This document shows positions 19,713 through 31,351 of a DNA stretch of 64,000 bases, piece by piece; positions within the stretch are counted from its first letter, which is position 1; each line of letters begins with the position of its first letter. A program made the translations under genes and the position numbers. The notes under the pieces are model-generated. The model did not search any database. It was given only the letters and a program-made list of their open reading frames with translations, and had not been told where the DNA came from. The stretch is from Cordylochernes scorpioides. Its lineage: Eukaryota; Arthropoda; Arachnida; Pseudoscorpiones; Chernetidae. Where the stretch lies: assembly GCA_030710605.1 (NCBI GenBank), contig CP092870.1, forward strand, positions 16,902,684-16,966,683, in the 5' to 3' direction.

Positions 19713-20344
19713 TTCTGGCAGGAACCACACTTCGCAGTAAGTCTATAAATTTAATCATTTGATACTTGGTCAACATGTTATCTACATAATAATTTTTGTT
19801 GTGATATCTCTTGTCTTTCTTGGTGTTGCAATTAGGGTGGCCAGAATTGTAGGTATTGGGCATTGTTGAGAGAGATGTTAACACAACCATATCATCCTGT
19901 CTGTCAATGAACCAAACCTGTCAGTGATGACCCAAATGGACAAGGTCATCGTCACCAAGTCCTGTACTTCATTCCGACTCACCTCGAGACTGTTATAGCT
20001 AATAATGGAAACTACATTGAATATATCAAAACTATATCCTTTAAGATTATATAAAATGGCGTACCTGGATCTGTAAAAAAAAAAAAACATTTTTTTTTTC
20101 AAAATATTTCGAGAGATTGCTCCGTTTCTCTGTATATAAATATATAATCTTAATTAATGGATCGCCTTTTGACTCAAACTATATCCTTTAAGTTAAACCG
20201 TGCCAAGTACCTATATATATTAATTTTTACTTTTGAAATATTTTAGTTATAATTTCATTGTGGGTATTTCCAATTTACCTGACCCACCCTGTATATAGTT
20301 GCTAATGGCTTAGGCCATTTAGGGAATATAGGAATAAATATCAG
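19713..20344. other. AT-rich DNA, short direct repeat
   Basis: CAAACTATATCCTTTAAG (with one mismatch) occurs at about 20027 and 20177, flanking a poly-A/poly-T tract. Nothing else was recognised. Confidence 0.4.
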
Positions 20345-20492
20345 AGCTATTCGTTTATTTTTAAAATTATTTCGCAATTCTGGAATAATTTTTAAAATCA
20401 ACGAATAGTTGAAATTTATTCCGATAGACGGCGAAAGGCATCAGAAACTTTCAATTGAACGATAAGGAGATGGCCTTTTTCTTAATATACTT
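20345..20492 (+). repeat. Partial copy of the 40-kb-type hammerhead repeat
   Basis: It matches the 3' part of the copy at 40.1-40.42 kb: TTCTGGAAT, GAATAGTTGA, GATAGACGGCG, CATCAG, CTTTCAATTG and CGATAAGGAGATGGCC. The ribozyme part is missing. Confidence 0.65.
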
Positions 20493-21190
20493 CTATAGAG
20501 TTTCCAGACATTAATTCCCGGGCCAGGTCACCAGAGGCTTGGAGCTAAGTGGCCGGTCGTTACCTGGAAGACGCTAACAAGCTCATAATTGGAGGCCTCT
20601 CAAACTTCCAAGGGAATTGATTTTTAATCTGCATCTAAATAGTTTTATTAGCGAGGTAAAAACCAGCACGCCTTCGTGATTGTTTAAATTTCTTTCTAAA
20701 ATCTTATTTTATAGTAGAGACGTCCACACACTCTTTAAATATATATATTTTTAAAGTTAGGCAACTGTTTTAACAAGACCTATACATAAAAAAAAAAAAT
20801 CTTGTGAGTGAAGAATTAGGGAAATGTGAAAATAAACTAATGTTGTGAAGTTTTAACCAATTTGTGTGAGACATAACAATCAAATATATAAGAATGAAGG
20901 TTTATTTTGAATTTATCAATGAATTTGAGTTTTCTGAGAATTCACTAATATATAATCTCTTATAATTGCATTTAAAAATATATATGATAGTAAAATCATA
21001 AACAGCATATCCTGACTACGAGCACATGAGCTCAAGGCTAAATTCTCTCAACATTCTTTCTGGAGGGCAGAATGACAGACTATTACATAAACATACTTGC
21101 TATCATTTGGAAAAGCACTGCCTTGTGGCTTCTATTTCACAATTCCATACTTCACCTTATTTTTGAAAGTGTTTTCATCTTTTATGCATA
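20493..21190. other. AT-rich DNA, nothing recognised
   Basis: Short GC-richer patch near 20520-20620 without a recognisable frame. Confidence 0.35.
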
Positions 21191-21194
21191 TTAG

Positions 21195-21239
21195 GGGGTA
21201 AAATTCACTAGAGGTAAAACCCGGGTCATTTGTCTAGTG
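21195..21239 (+). repeat. Decayed Helitron-like 3' end, then hAT-like terminus
   Basis: GGTAAAACCCGGGTCATTTGTCTAGT keeps the CCCGGG and CTAG|T of the Helitron-like family, but the hairpin is shortened. CAGGGATCGGCAAACC, which follows immediately, resembles the terminal repeat of hAT elements. No partner end was found. Confidence 0.35.
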
Positions 21240-21435
21240 CAGGGATCGGCAAACCTTTGGATCGGAAGAGTAAAAAATTAAAATTTACAAGTTTTTAAAG
21301 AGCCAAAAAATGTTTTTCGCCAACAATAAATAGTACTCTCATAAATAATATTTACGTATGGAACTATATCTAGTGCATATATAATTTGCATATGTAAACT
21401 CGTGAAATATTGAATATATGTATATATTAAAATTA

Positions 21436-21730
21436 AAAAAAAATATCCTGACCATTAACATGAGCGTTTTATAGATGGAAGAGTGCCATATAGTGTAACA
21501 GAAATCAACTAAACGTTGATTTAGCCTGTTTCCTGATATTTGGCCAACCCATTTTCTTGATAAATAAAAAAAAAAGTCATCCATTAACGCCTTTCGGGCT
21601 GTTGGCTCTCGTCAGCGTGGTGCAGACTGTACCTCTACGACAAAAATTATTTTGGTTCCAGAAGCTTCCTGAGAAATCAAGAAATGGGTATTCAAGGCCA
21701 AACTTGCGTAAATACGCTAAGCATTAAAAT
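21436..21730 (-). mobile_element. Hammerhead repeat family 1, copy 21.5 kb
   Basis: It has the same block order as the 14.8-kb copy on the opposite strand: the ATATCCTGACCA end at 21444, the ribozyme at 21581-21620, then TCAAGAAATGGGTATTCAAG and a GCGTAAATACGC end near 21710. GCAATGCC and ACACCTGACC follow outside, as near the other copies. Confidence 0.75.
21581..21620 (-). ncRNA. Hammerhead ribozyme motif, stem I weakened
   Basis: CCACG, CTGACGA, GAGC-CAACA-GCCC, GAAA, GGCG, TT, AATGG. The core and catalytic bases are kept. Stem I now pairs only CCA with TGG, and stem II has one mismatch. Self-cleavage is probably reduced. Confidence 0.65.
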
Positions 21731-22220
21731 AATAAATCTAAAGAGTTCATGTGAACGTGGTTAGGCAATGCCTTTTTTGATTTTAATAACAAACACCTGA
21801 CCTTTTTTATTATTTTATTTTTAAATATTTTTTCAAACACGGGCACCTATACCTTTAGTATTTATTAAAACAATGCATTCAGTTTTTAACTCACACAACA
21901 CATAACGCCCGGGGAAGATAAAGAATGTTACACAAAACCAGCTTATGAAACTTCTGATAAAATCGGCCATAGCTCGAAACCATGATGTACAGGTTGGCTT
22001 TTTAAATCTGCCAAAGTTCTTTGTTACCTGTACGTTCTTAATTGGGTTTATAAACAGAATAGATTGTTTAAAATAATATTTAAAATAATAGAATTGTGTC
22101 TATGTTAATATATATAATTTACATATACGTGCGTTGTTCAAATTTTGGAAGACGGCTGAAGAGAAGGGAAAGCTATATACATAATCTAATTGATGTAAAT
22201 AATTATATGCAAATAATCTT
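21731..22220. other. AT-rich DNA, nothing recognised
   Basis: Only the GGTCAGGTGT-type tail (antisense, about 21797) links it to the ribozyme repeats. Confidence 0.4.
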
Positions 22221-22224
22221 TGTC

Positions 22225-22440
22225 AGGATTAGAATGACGAATCCTGTATGGGACTTTGATTCCAGTAAAAGGCTTGTTGTTGCTGTTATATATAGTCACA
22301 GTGTAGAAAATACTATACTATACCTACTACATATAGGTTTCTCTCTGAATTCTTAGTTCTCTTCTCTTACTCTGTAAACTGGCGAATCCTGTATAGGACG
22401 AGAGGTCCTCAATAAAGGCTTTTTGTTGTTGTTGTTGTAA
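22225..22440 (+). repeat. Two related retroposon 3' tails with TTG microsatellite
   Basis: GACGAATCCTGTATGGGACTT (22236) and GCGAATCCTGTATAGGACG (22383) are related, and each is followed by a ...AAAGGCTT(T)TTGTTGTTG-type tail. AATAAAGG precedes the TTG run in the second. This is typical of the 3' end of a LINE or SINE. Confidence 0.5.
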
Positions 22441-22869
22441 TTTAAATATACGAGCCCATACATCATCTTAACTCTCTAACTAGCATATTTATACCCTAAT
22501 ATCATATATGTATATATTATTATAGAGATTCCTAATGAACAAATTATATTCTAACTATAGAATATATCACATATACACGTTGTAATAAATCATTTTCAAC
22601 CTCCATCTCTCTCTTGAGTTGGACAATTCTCCCTCCTCATTAACCCGCCGCTTTATAAGGCGGAAAAAAACGAAAAATATGCAAATAATAGAATTTTTCA
22701 CTGAAGAAAAATGTAAGCTACCTATATATTTATTATATACACGAAATATTATATATTTTGCCTTTTGCTTATTTTTACTAATTTAATACTTGTTTGTAAT
22801 ATAATATTTTTCAACTTTGTATAATTTATTTAAAATTTTTGTTTGACGTATAGAAAGGGATCAACCATT

Positions 22870-25800
22870 CGAAAAAATATCAAATTCCCAACGTGGGAAC
22901 CTTTTCGGACATTGTGCCTCTAACCCTAAGATCTCAAAGATCCACCAAAACCCAACTCAAGCAATGCTAAAAAGAATTGCCAATAATTATTAGCCACTTG
23001 TCATTATTAGATCAACCATTCCAACAACGGATTCAAGATAAATATCTCATCAAGTCCAGAAAGACGAATCCTCCATCCTGAACTCCCCCGAGCTGGCAGC
23101 CTCTGTTGATGGCGAAACAACGACAGTCATCGAGCAACTCTATCACTATGCAACATTTATGACTTGCTTCTTGGTGAAGGCCAAACTTGCGAAGTTCACC
23201 CCCCTATAATGACTAAGTTATTCAAATTATTCAAGTCATCCTTAGGAAGTCTTCCTCTACTGTAATCTAAATCTGCACCATTACAGCTGACGTCATACTT
23301 CAAGTTATTCCCGAGAAATTCAAATGGCCCAACATAAACTTTATCGCATTCATCTCATATGAACCCCACCCCCCCCCCCCCCCCCCCACCTCTACATTGA
23401 TGCTCACGCTGCCAAATTTTCTGTCCCGTGAGATAGCCTTTTCTGACAATATTCCCATTCACACTGCATTTTTTTACTCACCTCGTTCACACCAAACCGA
23501 ACTATTCTTAGTTTGAATTTTCGTTTCTCGATGAGGCATCCACTGAATGCTTGGATCCTCACTCAACCAAGCTGCATCTCATCTCCCAAAAAGGTTTATC
23601 TTGGACGAAATAGATGAAATGGTTCTCCTTCTCACCACATACCTCCAAGAAGCCTGCAATGCCTAAAAGAAATAAGTCAAAATTATCTAGACTTTGGTTC
23701 GATAGGAACTTACCAAAAATATCGGAATATCATTTTGGCTCTTCGAAGCTGCCTTCAGAACATATCATTCACATTATGAGAATTTTCAGGAGGCATCTTT
23801 TAAGCTAGTAACAACAAGATGAAAGCAGCTATAAGGCGAATAAAACTCCTCTCATGGCTATCGCTCTGCCAAAAGATTTGATAACCACATGAAGCTCCAT
23901 CTATTTATACATCTGCAGAGTTTACAGGGCACCTCACGGATTATCATTTATCAAACTCAACAACGATACTTCATTTACGTCAGAGGAAACCTGCAGAGCA
24001 TTACTTGAATACCTACGCCTTCTACCGAACAAGTTAACCAGAGCCATGATTTAAAATAATTGAAGTAATTCATCCTTTTTGCTACTGATGGAGAAACCTG
24101 TCCGGTTCTGACAGATTTGGCGCCCGATATCTCATCCTGAGAGTACACCACAACACGAAATTCTAACACAGATTTTCACCATGTGCTCTAGAATGGAACA
24201 ATTTCCAAGATCTTGGAAAACTGAACTTCTGATCCTTATCCTCCCGTACCCTAAAATTTCATCAGCAATCTATTGGTGGTGTATAGACACATTGCACTGC
24301 TCATCACCTCTGCCAAAATATTTGAACGATATATCCTAGCTCGGCTGCAATGTATTGCAAAAATGTTTGGCTCTCACCCCTGCAGATTGACTTTATCCAC
24401 GGGCACTCAGTTGAAAATGATCTTGACTTCATAAACGACTTCATCAACGGTCTTGAACAGAGGCGAAAATCTCAAGGCAATAATTGGGACATCATCCATT
24501 CCATCGATACCGTTAATCTTTCGAAACCTTCATGAATTTGATTGCCTAGAGAGGCTTTTCCAATTGTACGCTAGCTTCCTTTGTTGAAAGAAAGTCATAT
24601 ACAAAGTTTTAACGTTGCCGTTACCACAATTACTCAACTTTAGGCCCTTCAAGAATGATAATTGAGCATGTTTTCCCTAAATATTATGGGTAAGAAGTTT
24701 CCACTCCTCTCAAGATTTCAAGAATTGTTAATCAAGCTACTTTGCTTATCAACATCCTCTGAAGACTTCCAACATAGACGATTAATCGATTTATAGAACA
24801 GAATTTCTCTAAGACACAAACCATTGACTGACCTTTAATCCAAATAAGACTCTGTCTCTTCCATTGGAAGGCAAAACACCCCAGCTAGCATTACATACAC
24901 CTACACATTTCTTATTCACATTAACATAAATATTTTACGTCACCTTCGAAATCAAAATAAGTTTTGTCAGTCATCTGGGCAATATTATAAGAGATGCAGA
25001 TGGATGTTCACTCGACTAATCAGCACTATAACCTTTACTTTAAGCCGAAATATCCACACCATGGTGAATCTCCCAGCCATATCTTGCAAACAGGTGTTCG
25101 ACACCAACACAATTCGTAGGTTAAGCTGCCTCGACTATAAACATTAAAAGGTTTGGTTAGAAGATGCCTATCAATCCCAGAAATAGCTTTCAACTGCAAT
25201 AGCCCTTCTCGGTACCCTGTCCACCTCTTAGAAGTTCCTCTAAAATTTCTATGTCGCCTCCATAGCAGATGACCATTATTTGCACTGGCGGATCAAATTC
25301 CTCCTATGGCGTTTGTGCATCAGTGGTTTTACTACCTTCCTGGTAAATCAGGATCCACACAATTTGTATTTCCTACCAATCTCCTGTACGCAAGCAGGAC
25401 AATCCAGATCATGCCAAATCAAGACATCGTCATTGTACTCGATTTCCTGGCAGCTCTAAACGCCATCTGCTAATGTTACAAGAACCTAATTTATTTCGGA
25501 TTAAATTCAGAACCGTATTACTCTGAACGCGGCCTTCAGCTCAGCTGGGTCCAGAGCCAATGTGGCATCGAGGGAGTCAATTAAGCAGATCAAACCGCAA
25601 AAACGGTAGCTCACTCCAATTCCCCATGTAGCTCTCCCATACCCGAAGTACAGAGTCTACCTTACAGTATGAACCACCTATGTACAACCATTCATTTCAC
25701 AAGATACCTCAGGAGAGTGGCAGAATCTCTCATTATTTTAATCTTCATGCTTCTAAAACTCGAACTCTTCCACTCCACACCACTATATTGACAGGACATG
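22870..25800 (+). pseudogene. Heavily decayed LINE with endonuclease, RT and RNase H traces
   Basis: No long frame survives. Around 24215-24340 the plus strand encodes scattered reverse-transcriptase peptides (SWKTEL, then a YRP-like block and AKIFERYILARL). At 25540-25610 it gives LSWVQSQCGIEG followed by AD, a decayed version of the RNase H motif WVPSHCGIxGNExAD. An RNase H domain places it in the I/R1/LOA-like group. Endonuclease-like peptides may occur near 23300. Edges are approximate. Confidence 0.55.
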
Positions 25801-26587
25801 ACTTCTAACAACAATCCCACCTGCGTGGTTGTGTCAAGTAGAAAACCAAACTGTTGACCAACTCCTTTCCAAATATCTATCTTATCATATTTAAGGATTC
25901 AAAGCTATATCTAACAAATAGCCCTGGCGACATCTAATCAACTGGATGTCCACCGCAATTACTAGACATCCTAAGATCTTATGGTCATCCGAAGCTTTCA
26001 ACCCAAAAGCCAAGATATAAGCATTCGCTCTCTAAAGCCTCAATATCCTTATTCAAGTGAACGATATTCAAACTGGTGTATTTGGATACTTGGAACATTC
26101 CCCTAACGCTATATACCACAATACTATAATTATATTGGAATGATTTATATACTAGTGTCTTTCTCATCAGCAGTTAAATAACTCGAAAATACAAGGTGGC
26201 TACAGCGCCCAGCGAGGACAACGAGGGGGCGGTCGACTCCGTTCAATTTTGCTTTAGCGTATTTGATGTCAATGGTAAGTGAAATAGAGTCATGACTGGA
26301 GTCAGGAAAGATGGGATCATTAAGGTGTTTGTTTGGTCACTGATTAATATAAGTTTTAATCGCAATTGTTCTCCTTCTGTTTTCCCATCTACACCGCGAG
26401 TTGATTGTGTTGGAAAGATATGTTGTACACGCACGTGTTGGAATATACATAGCTCCGGACCCAGGAGTATGTTCCGTTAACCTATAGACGCAGTACTAGA
26501 AGGGCAGCGTGTTGTAACATCCAGTAGACAACTTTAGGATATCTAAACCGAAGGGTAAAAAATTCTTTATTCAGTGTTTCAAACTAT
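25801..26587. other. Nothing recognised
   Basis: Mixed sequence. Short frames only, none resembling a known family. Confidence 0.35.
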
Positions 26588-26763
26588 ACAGTAGAACCTC
26601 CATGAAAGGACACTCACGCTAGAGGACACATCTCTATAAAAGATAGTTTTCATCGCTCAAAATACCATTTTTACTATTTAGAAACTATCCGGTAAGAGGA
26701 AATATCTCCCTAAAGGAAATTTTGGCTCTGCAACTAGGTGTCCTTTACAGAGAGGATATATTG
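26588..26763. mobile_element. pogo/Tigger-like MITE (176 bp)
   Basis: The left end CAGTAGAACCTCCATGAAAG and the right end on the other strand, CAATATATCCTCTCTGTAAA, are diverged inverted repeats that both lead into GGACAC. TA flanks both ends (26586-26587 and 26764-26765). Confidence 0.65.
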
Positions 26764-28855
26764 TATTACAATTTGATACAAGCTGTCGACAAAAATGGGA
26801 AGAAGTTAGGAACATGAACAGGGATACGCCATTTTACCTACATAAATATTGTCGTATATTTATATTTTAATTATATAATATATAATATATAATATTGTAT
26901 AAAATATATTAATATAATAATAATATTAAATCCACAGATTATTATTCTGCGATATATTGTATATATCATAACATATAATTTATCATCATATAATTCGATT
27001 GTTAACTTGTAATTCTGAAGCTTGCATCTAATACGGTGTAATATAATAAAAGCCATTTAAATAAATAAAGCATAAAATATATTTCTACTTTCAAATCAAC
27101 CTAAATACACCACAGATATCAACAAAAGCCTTCACACTGATTAAGTTTCAGAGTATCAACAACTTCTATAATTGGTGGATGTGTGTAACTTCCAAATTAA
27201 TCCTTCTAAACATCATTCTTTAGAGCGCTTCATATTTATTTTAGCACACATCACTTTAATACCTATGGTAATTGAATATATTTATGAATAAAAGCCATTT
27301 ATATACTGTAAGCCATACAATCCGGATATTGAATAGGTTATTTTAATTATAAATATATTTTTAGATAATTAATATATGTTGAAAAGATTGAGAAACAACT
27401 AATTATAACTTCTATAATGCGTACTAAACATTTGTGTTACTGCTGTTAATCAGCTTGCAGGGAGCAGTAAACAACTTCTCCATCGAACTAATTGGCGTAT
27501 GCAACAGCACATGTTTGCCATATGGAGGGAGAGTCAACACAATAAAATCCTTCCGCCAATATTTAAAGCCAGCCAGAGGTGACTGTAAATTACTCGCTCT
27601 AAAGTCTATTAAAGTACAAAATTATCGCAGACGATATTGTCTTTCTTGCTAAATTAAATATCTACCAGCAGTAAAATATTTAACGCCATTATTCCCCTAA
27701 AATGAATAGCAAACAAGGGATTTTTTTAAAAATATTTTCTAGCCAATAATAATTAAGGCAGCAGACGATAACTTTTATAATCCTCCCGCAACTAATTAGA
27801 ACAACCCCAACCGGAAGAACATGTGTTCTAGAAGTCCCCCCCCCCCCCCCCGCCACACTTCACTGTCGTCTGACGCTTACTTGTCAGACCCACGCACAAA
27901 ATATCAAACGATAAAATTAATTTTTCGCCTCGTTGATTTTTGGTCATTGATGAAATAGGCTTAACAAATAGGCTTAGCGAATTCTTGACATTTCCCGTGT
28001 GATTTCGAGGAAAAAATAATAATTATTTTTTTTTACCTTCTTTCTTATTACATATATATATTATCTCTTTAGTTATAATGTAACATCTCTAATATTATTG
28101 TATTTGCTAGAAGATGATGCTACTTTATTTTTCCTTTTATCTTTCAGCGTTAAAACAAATATTTCTATCTTTCTATTTTTAAGAATTATTTTTGAAAAAA
28201 GATTTTAGATTGATGTTAGCTTTTAAAAATTGAATCCGTGTCATCGGTCCAGAGGTTTACTTATTGTGTGTGCAAGTGTTTCTTCAAATATCAAAGAGTA
28301 AATATTAAATCTAAACTTCTCTGGCAGAAAAAAAAAACAACTAAAAATCAGTAATTTACTATTCTTTGTGTACTTTTCTCTTTCCTTTGAAATATTGGAT
28401 TGCTTTTTTTGAAATCTATAGCTTTGAACTAATGCTTAATATATTCCTCTGGAGAATAAACAAAACATTCCAAGACACGAGAAGTACTGGGGGCACTACA
28501 TATATATATGTTTTATAATATTTAAAGAAAATTATAGAAAATTTTGATGTCGAATTGAGAGTATAATGTCAGTATAGCAAGCTATTACTGAACAGTAAAG
28601 TATAATTAAATATAATTTATATGAAAAAGATAGGTGTATTAGAGAAGGAGTAATGATAATTAAAAACAAATTATAAAAATATTACTATTGAGGTATCAAA
28701 AAGGTTTTTTATTTTAAGTAAAAACATAGGGTTATTACAAGTTCACGCTGTAGCCTCGACAGTTACGCGTCATATGAGCAAAACATAGGAAAAAAAGGAA
28801 GAATTGAAGGTATTAGGATAAGAAAAAGCGGTATTATCAGCCGGGCAAGTTGAAC
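26764..28855. other. AT-rich DNA with a C16 homopolymer
   Basis: A run of 16 C lies at 27836-27851 beside AACATGTGTTCT. The same ACACATGTTC motif lies beside the G22 run at 41414. Nothing coding is recognisable. Confidence 0.4.
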
Positions 28856-28995
28856 CCAGGTTTTTTAGTAAGCTTGTTACTGCTCCCCCTTTTCCTTTTT
28901 CATCCGGGCATGGGACCGGCAAAGGCGGAGTTGTTTTAATTTATAAATTATAATACTTATATACTGACTCCTGTCTTACCTATTTTCGCCCGGCT
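28856..28995 (-). repeat. Possible LINE 3' UTR remnant
   Basis: On the minus strand the block GCCGGTCCCATGCCCGGATG followed by AAAAAGG resembles the conserved 3' UTR of RTE/L2-like LINEs. No coding sequence is attached. Confidence 0.35.
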
Positions 28996-29440
28996 TCCTC
29001 CCTAGTTAATGTTTGTTAAGCCAATATTGCTTCAACAAAGGTTATATAGTTTTCTAAATAATCTTCATAGATATGGCAAAATTCTAAGAACAACGGATTT
29101 TCATATGTAACATTATTATAGTGTAACAGCTCCAAAATGTAGAGAACATCATATATAGAACCTTTCTAAATAACCTGGCCACGAACGTATATTTTGGATA
29201 AGTAAAAAATAAAAGATTAAAGAAAAATAAACGCGCGCGTTGGAATACATAACAACAATAATTTAAAAATAAATATTTTCAATCTTTAGATTATTTTAAA
29301 TCATTTAAAAATTACAAAATATTTCCTCCAATGAGTTTATTTTTATTACAAAACGCTAGCTTTCAAGTGATAATCGCTCTTAAACGGGCTTAATAAAAAT
29401 ATCAACTATATCTTATAAGAAATATTTACAAATACATATA
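28996..29440. other. AT-rich DNA, nothing recognised
   Basis: No frame or repeat could be supported. Confidence 0.4.
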
Positions 29441-29625
29441 TCCACGCTGACGAGCGCCAACAGCGCGAAACGCGTTCGTGGATGGCTTTTCTTGATTTAT
29501 CAAGATATTGGGTTAGCTAAATATCAAGGAACAGGCTAAATCAATGTTTAGTTGATTTCTGTTCCACCAGATGGCGCTTTGCCTTCTGAAAAGCACATGT
29601 GCTCCTGTCAGGATATGCCTACTTT
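29441..29625 (+). mobile_element. Hammerhead repeat family 1, copy 29.4 kb, 5'-truncated at the ribozyme
   Basis: The copy begins at the first base of stem I (CCACG) and continues through TCAAGATATTGGGTTAGC, GTTGATTTCTGTTCC, AGATGGCGCT and CAGGATATGCC. The upstream half found in the 14.8-kb copy is absent, which indicates 5' truncation. Confidence 0.75.
29442..29481 (+). ncRNA. Hammerhead ribozyme motif (type I), complete
   Basis: Stem I CCACG / CGTGG, CTGACGA, stem II GCGC-CAACA-GCGC (perfect), GAA, A15.1, loop CGCG, U16.1, U17. Predicted cleavage follows 29476. Confidence 0.82.
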
Positions 29626-30091
29626 GTTTTAAATATATTCTTATAGGATATAGTCGATGTCTCATTAAGTCCGTTGAAGAGCGATTACCACTTGAAAGCT
29701 AGCGTTTTAAAATAAAAAGAAACTCATTGTGATAAAATATTTTGTAATTTTTAAACGTTTTTCACAATTTTATCATGAATAGATAATCAATCACTTAAAC
29801 CTCGATAGAATAACGATCGTTGACCAAAATATAAGTATATCAATATAATATATTTTCTGTTATTAATTATTACTGGATAAGTATTTTTTAATATATGCGT
29901 GTTTACAAGTTAAATGGTTTAAAGTCACATTAAATTGCCCAATTGCTATTGAGGGCTTTACATCTCTCTAAATACTAGATAATTTTGACAATTAAACATA
30001 TTTTATTTGAACTTAGTTAATTGTAAAAGTCTCTACAGTGTTCATTAGTCTTTAAATACTGAAACGGTACAGCAAAGAAGATGTAGAGAAG
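29626..30091. other. AT-rich DNA, nothing recognised
   Basis: No frame or repeat could be supported. Confidence 0.35.
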
Positions 30092-30301
30092 ATGTGGGCA
30101 AGCCAAGAAAAGAAGGTATGCAGGGCCCCCCTCAACAAGGAAGTGTTGATTGACAGATTCCAGAGGAAGGGGCGGCAGACAGACAGTCCAGCTGGTGCTG
30201 TCGTGAAGGAAGGAGCCGAGAGAGCGTTCGGCCTGAAGGGGGTTTGTGTACCGGGAGGACATTGCAGTCTAGAGGAGAAGTCGTCTGGTGACATCGAGAT
30301 C
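30092..30301 (+). other. Possible 3' end of an element's coding region
   Basis: A 210-bp GC-richer open stretch leads directly into the LTR-like repeat. Its product (about 70 aa, charged) is unrecognised. CGTCTGGTGACATC at about 30281 recurs at about 44190. Confidence 0.3.
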
Positions 30302-30632
30302 TGCGGCAAGTAGAAGACGGCGGCGAGTTACCTCCGGGGCGTGTGGATGATCCTGCAAAGCGGTGCCAGGAGAGACTGACATCGGAGCGACCTACAAGGC
30401 GGTGTAGTCCAAGCTACATGTGTATAGTGTGGAGCGGAATGCTTCACAAGAGGACATCCACGGCGCCAAGGATTCTTCTGACGGGAAGGTTGAAGGCAAG
30501 TCCCACTGATTGTACTCCTTCTGTTTAGTGCCAATAAAGCGATAACTTTAGCTGCAATCCTTTCGAACTCTCTTTGTATCTTTGTAGCATACTGAGTAAA
30601 GAACACAAACAACGTCTGGGTACGACGTAACA
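30302..30632 (+). mobile_element. LTR-like dispersed repeat, copy 2
   Basis: It starts TGCGGCAAGTAGAAGACG, ends TACGACGTAACA, and contains AATAAAG near 30533. It matches 11354-11668 throughout. Confidence 0.6.
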
Positions 30633-31351
30633 ATACTATAGTTCTGTTGTTAAATAGTACTATTGTTTGATAAATAGCACAAGATTAAGGCTACTATTCA
30701 GTGACTCCTATTTGGTAGCATGGGCATCTCAACTGACTTTCGAAATTCTTGGATTGTTTTGTCGTGACTTTGGGTACAAGTTATTTACGGACGGATGTTA
30801 AAGAGGTATATTCCTACGTATTGTCTCGCAACCAAAACCTGGGTTCACAGAGTTCGCTGTTAAAAAGGGAAAGTATATATTTTTCAAGCGAAGATAGTTT
30901 CACCAATATTTTTACATTTCTAACGATAAAATTTATATTATTTGATCTAAAAACATTGTATGTTATTCACATAAAAGATAAATATTCAAACTCATCTCTC
31001 CTCTTGACCCGAATAGATATTTATAATTTAGCAATTTCGATTTTTTTTTTGGAAATTGCAAATAGAAAATATAAAGGTGCAAAATGGTGCAATATTTTAA
31101 AGCTTGAATAGAATTAAATATTGTTTTAGAGAAATTTACAACATGCAGATTCATGATTTGGTGTTAGAGAAAAAGTAATGCACTCAAAAATCCGACCTCT
31201 ACTGATATTTTCCCAATATTTTCTCATAGCAGTAGAGGCAGTTAGAATTTGTTTCCAAAAAGAAAAAGTAACATTATAAATTCAAGATAAAATTGCGAAA
31301 ATCGTTTTAAAAACTACAACTATTTCTCACAATGAGTTTCTCATTTAGATA
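30633..31351. other. Nothing recognised
   Basis: An open stretch at 30749-31111 is AT-rich and resembles no family; probably chance. Confidence 0.35.

Noticed and set aside
30749-31111. 120-residue plus-strand frame
   Set aside because: AT-biased composition with no recognisable domain, start context or splice signals.
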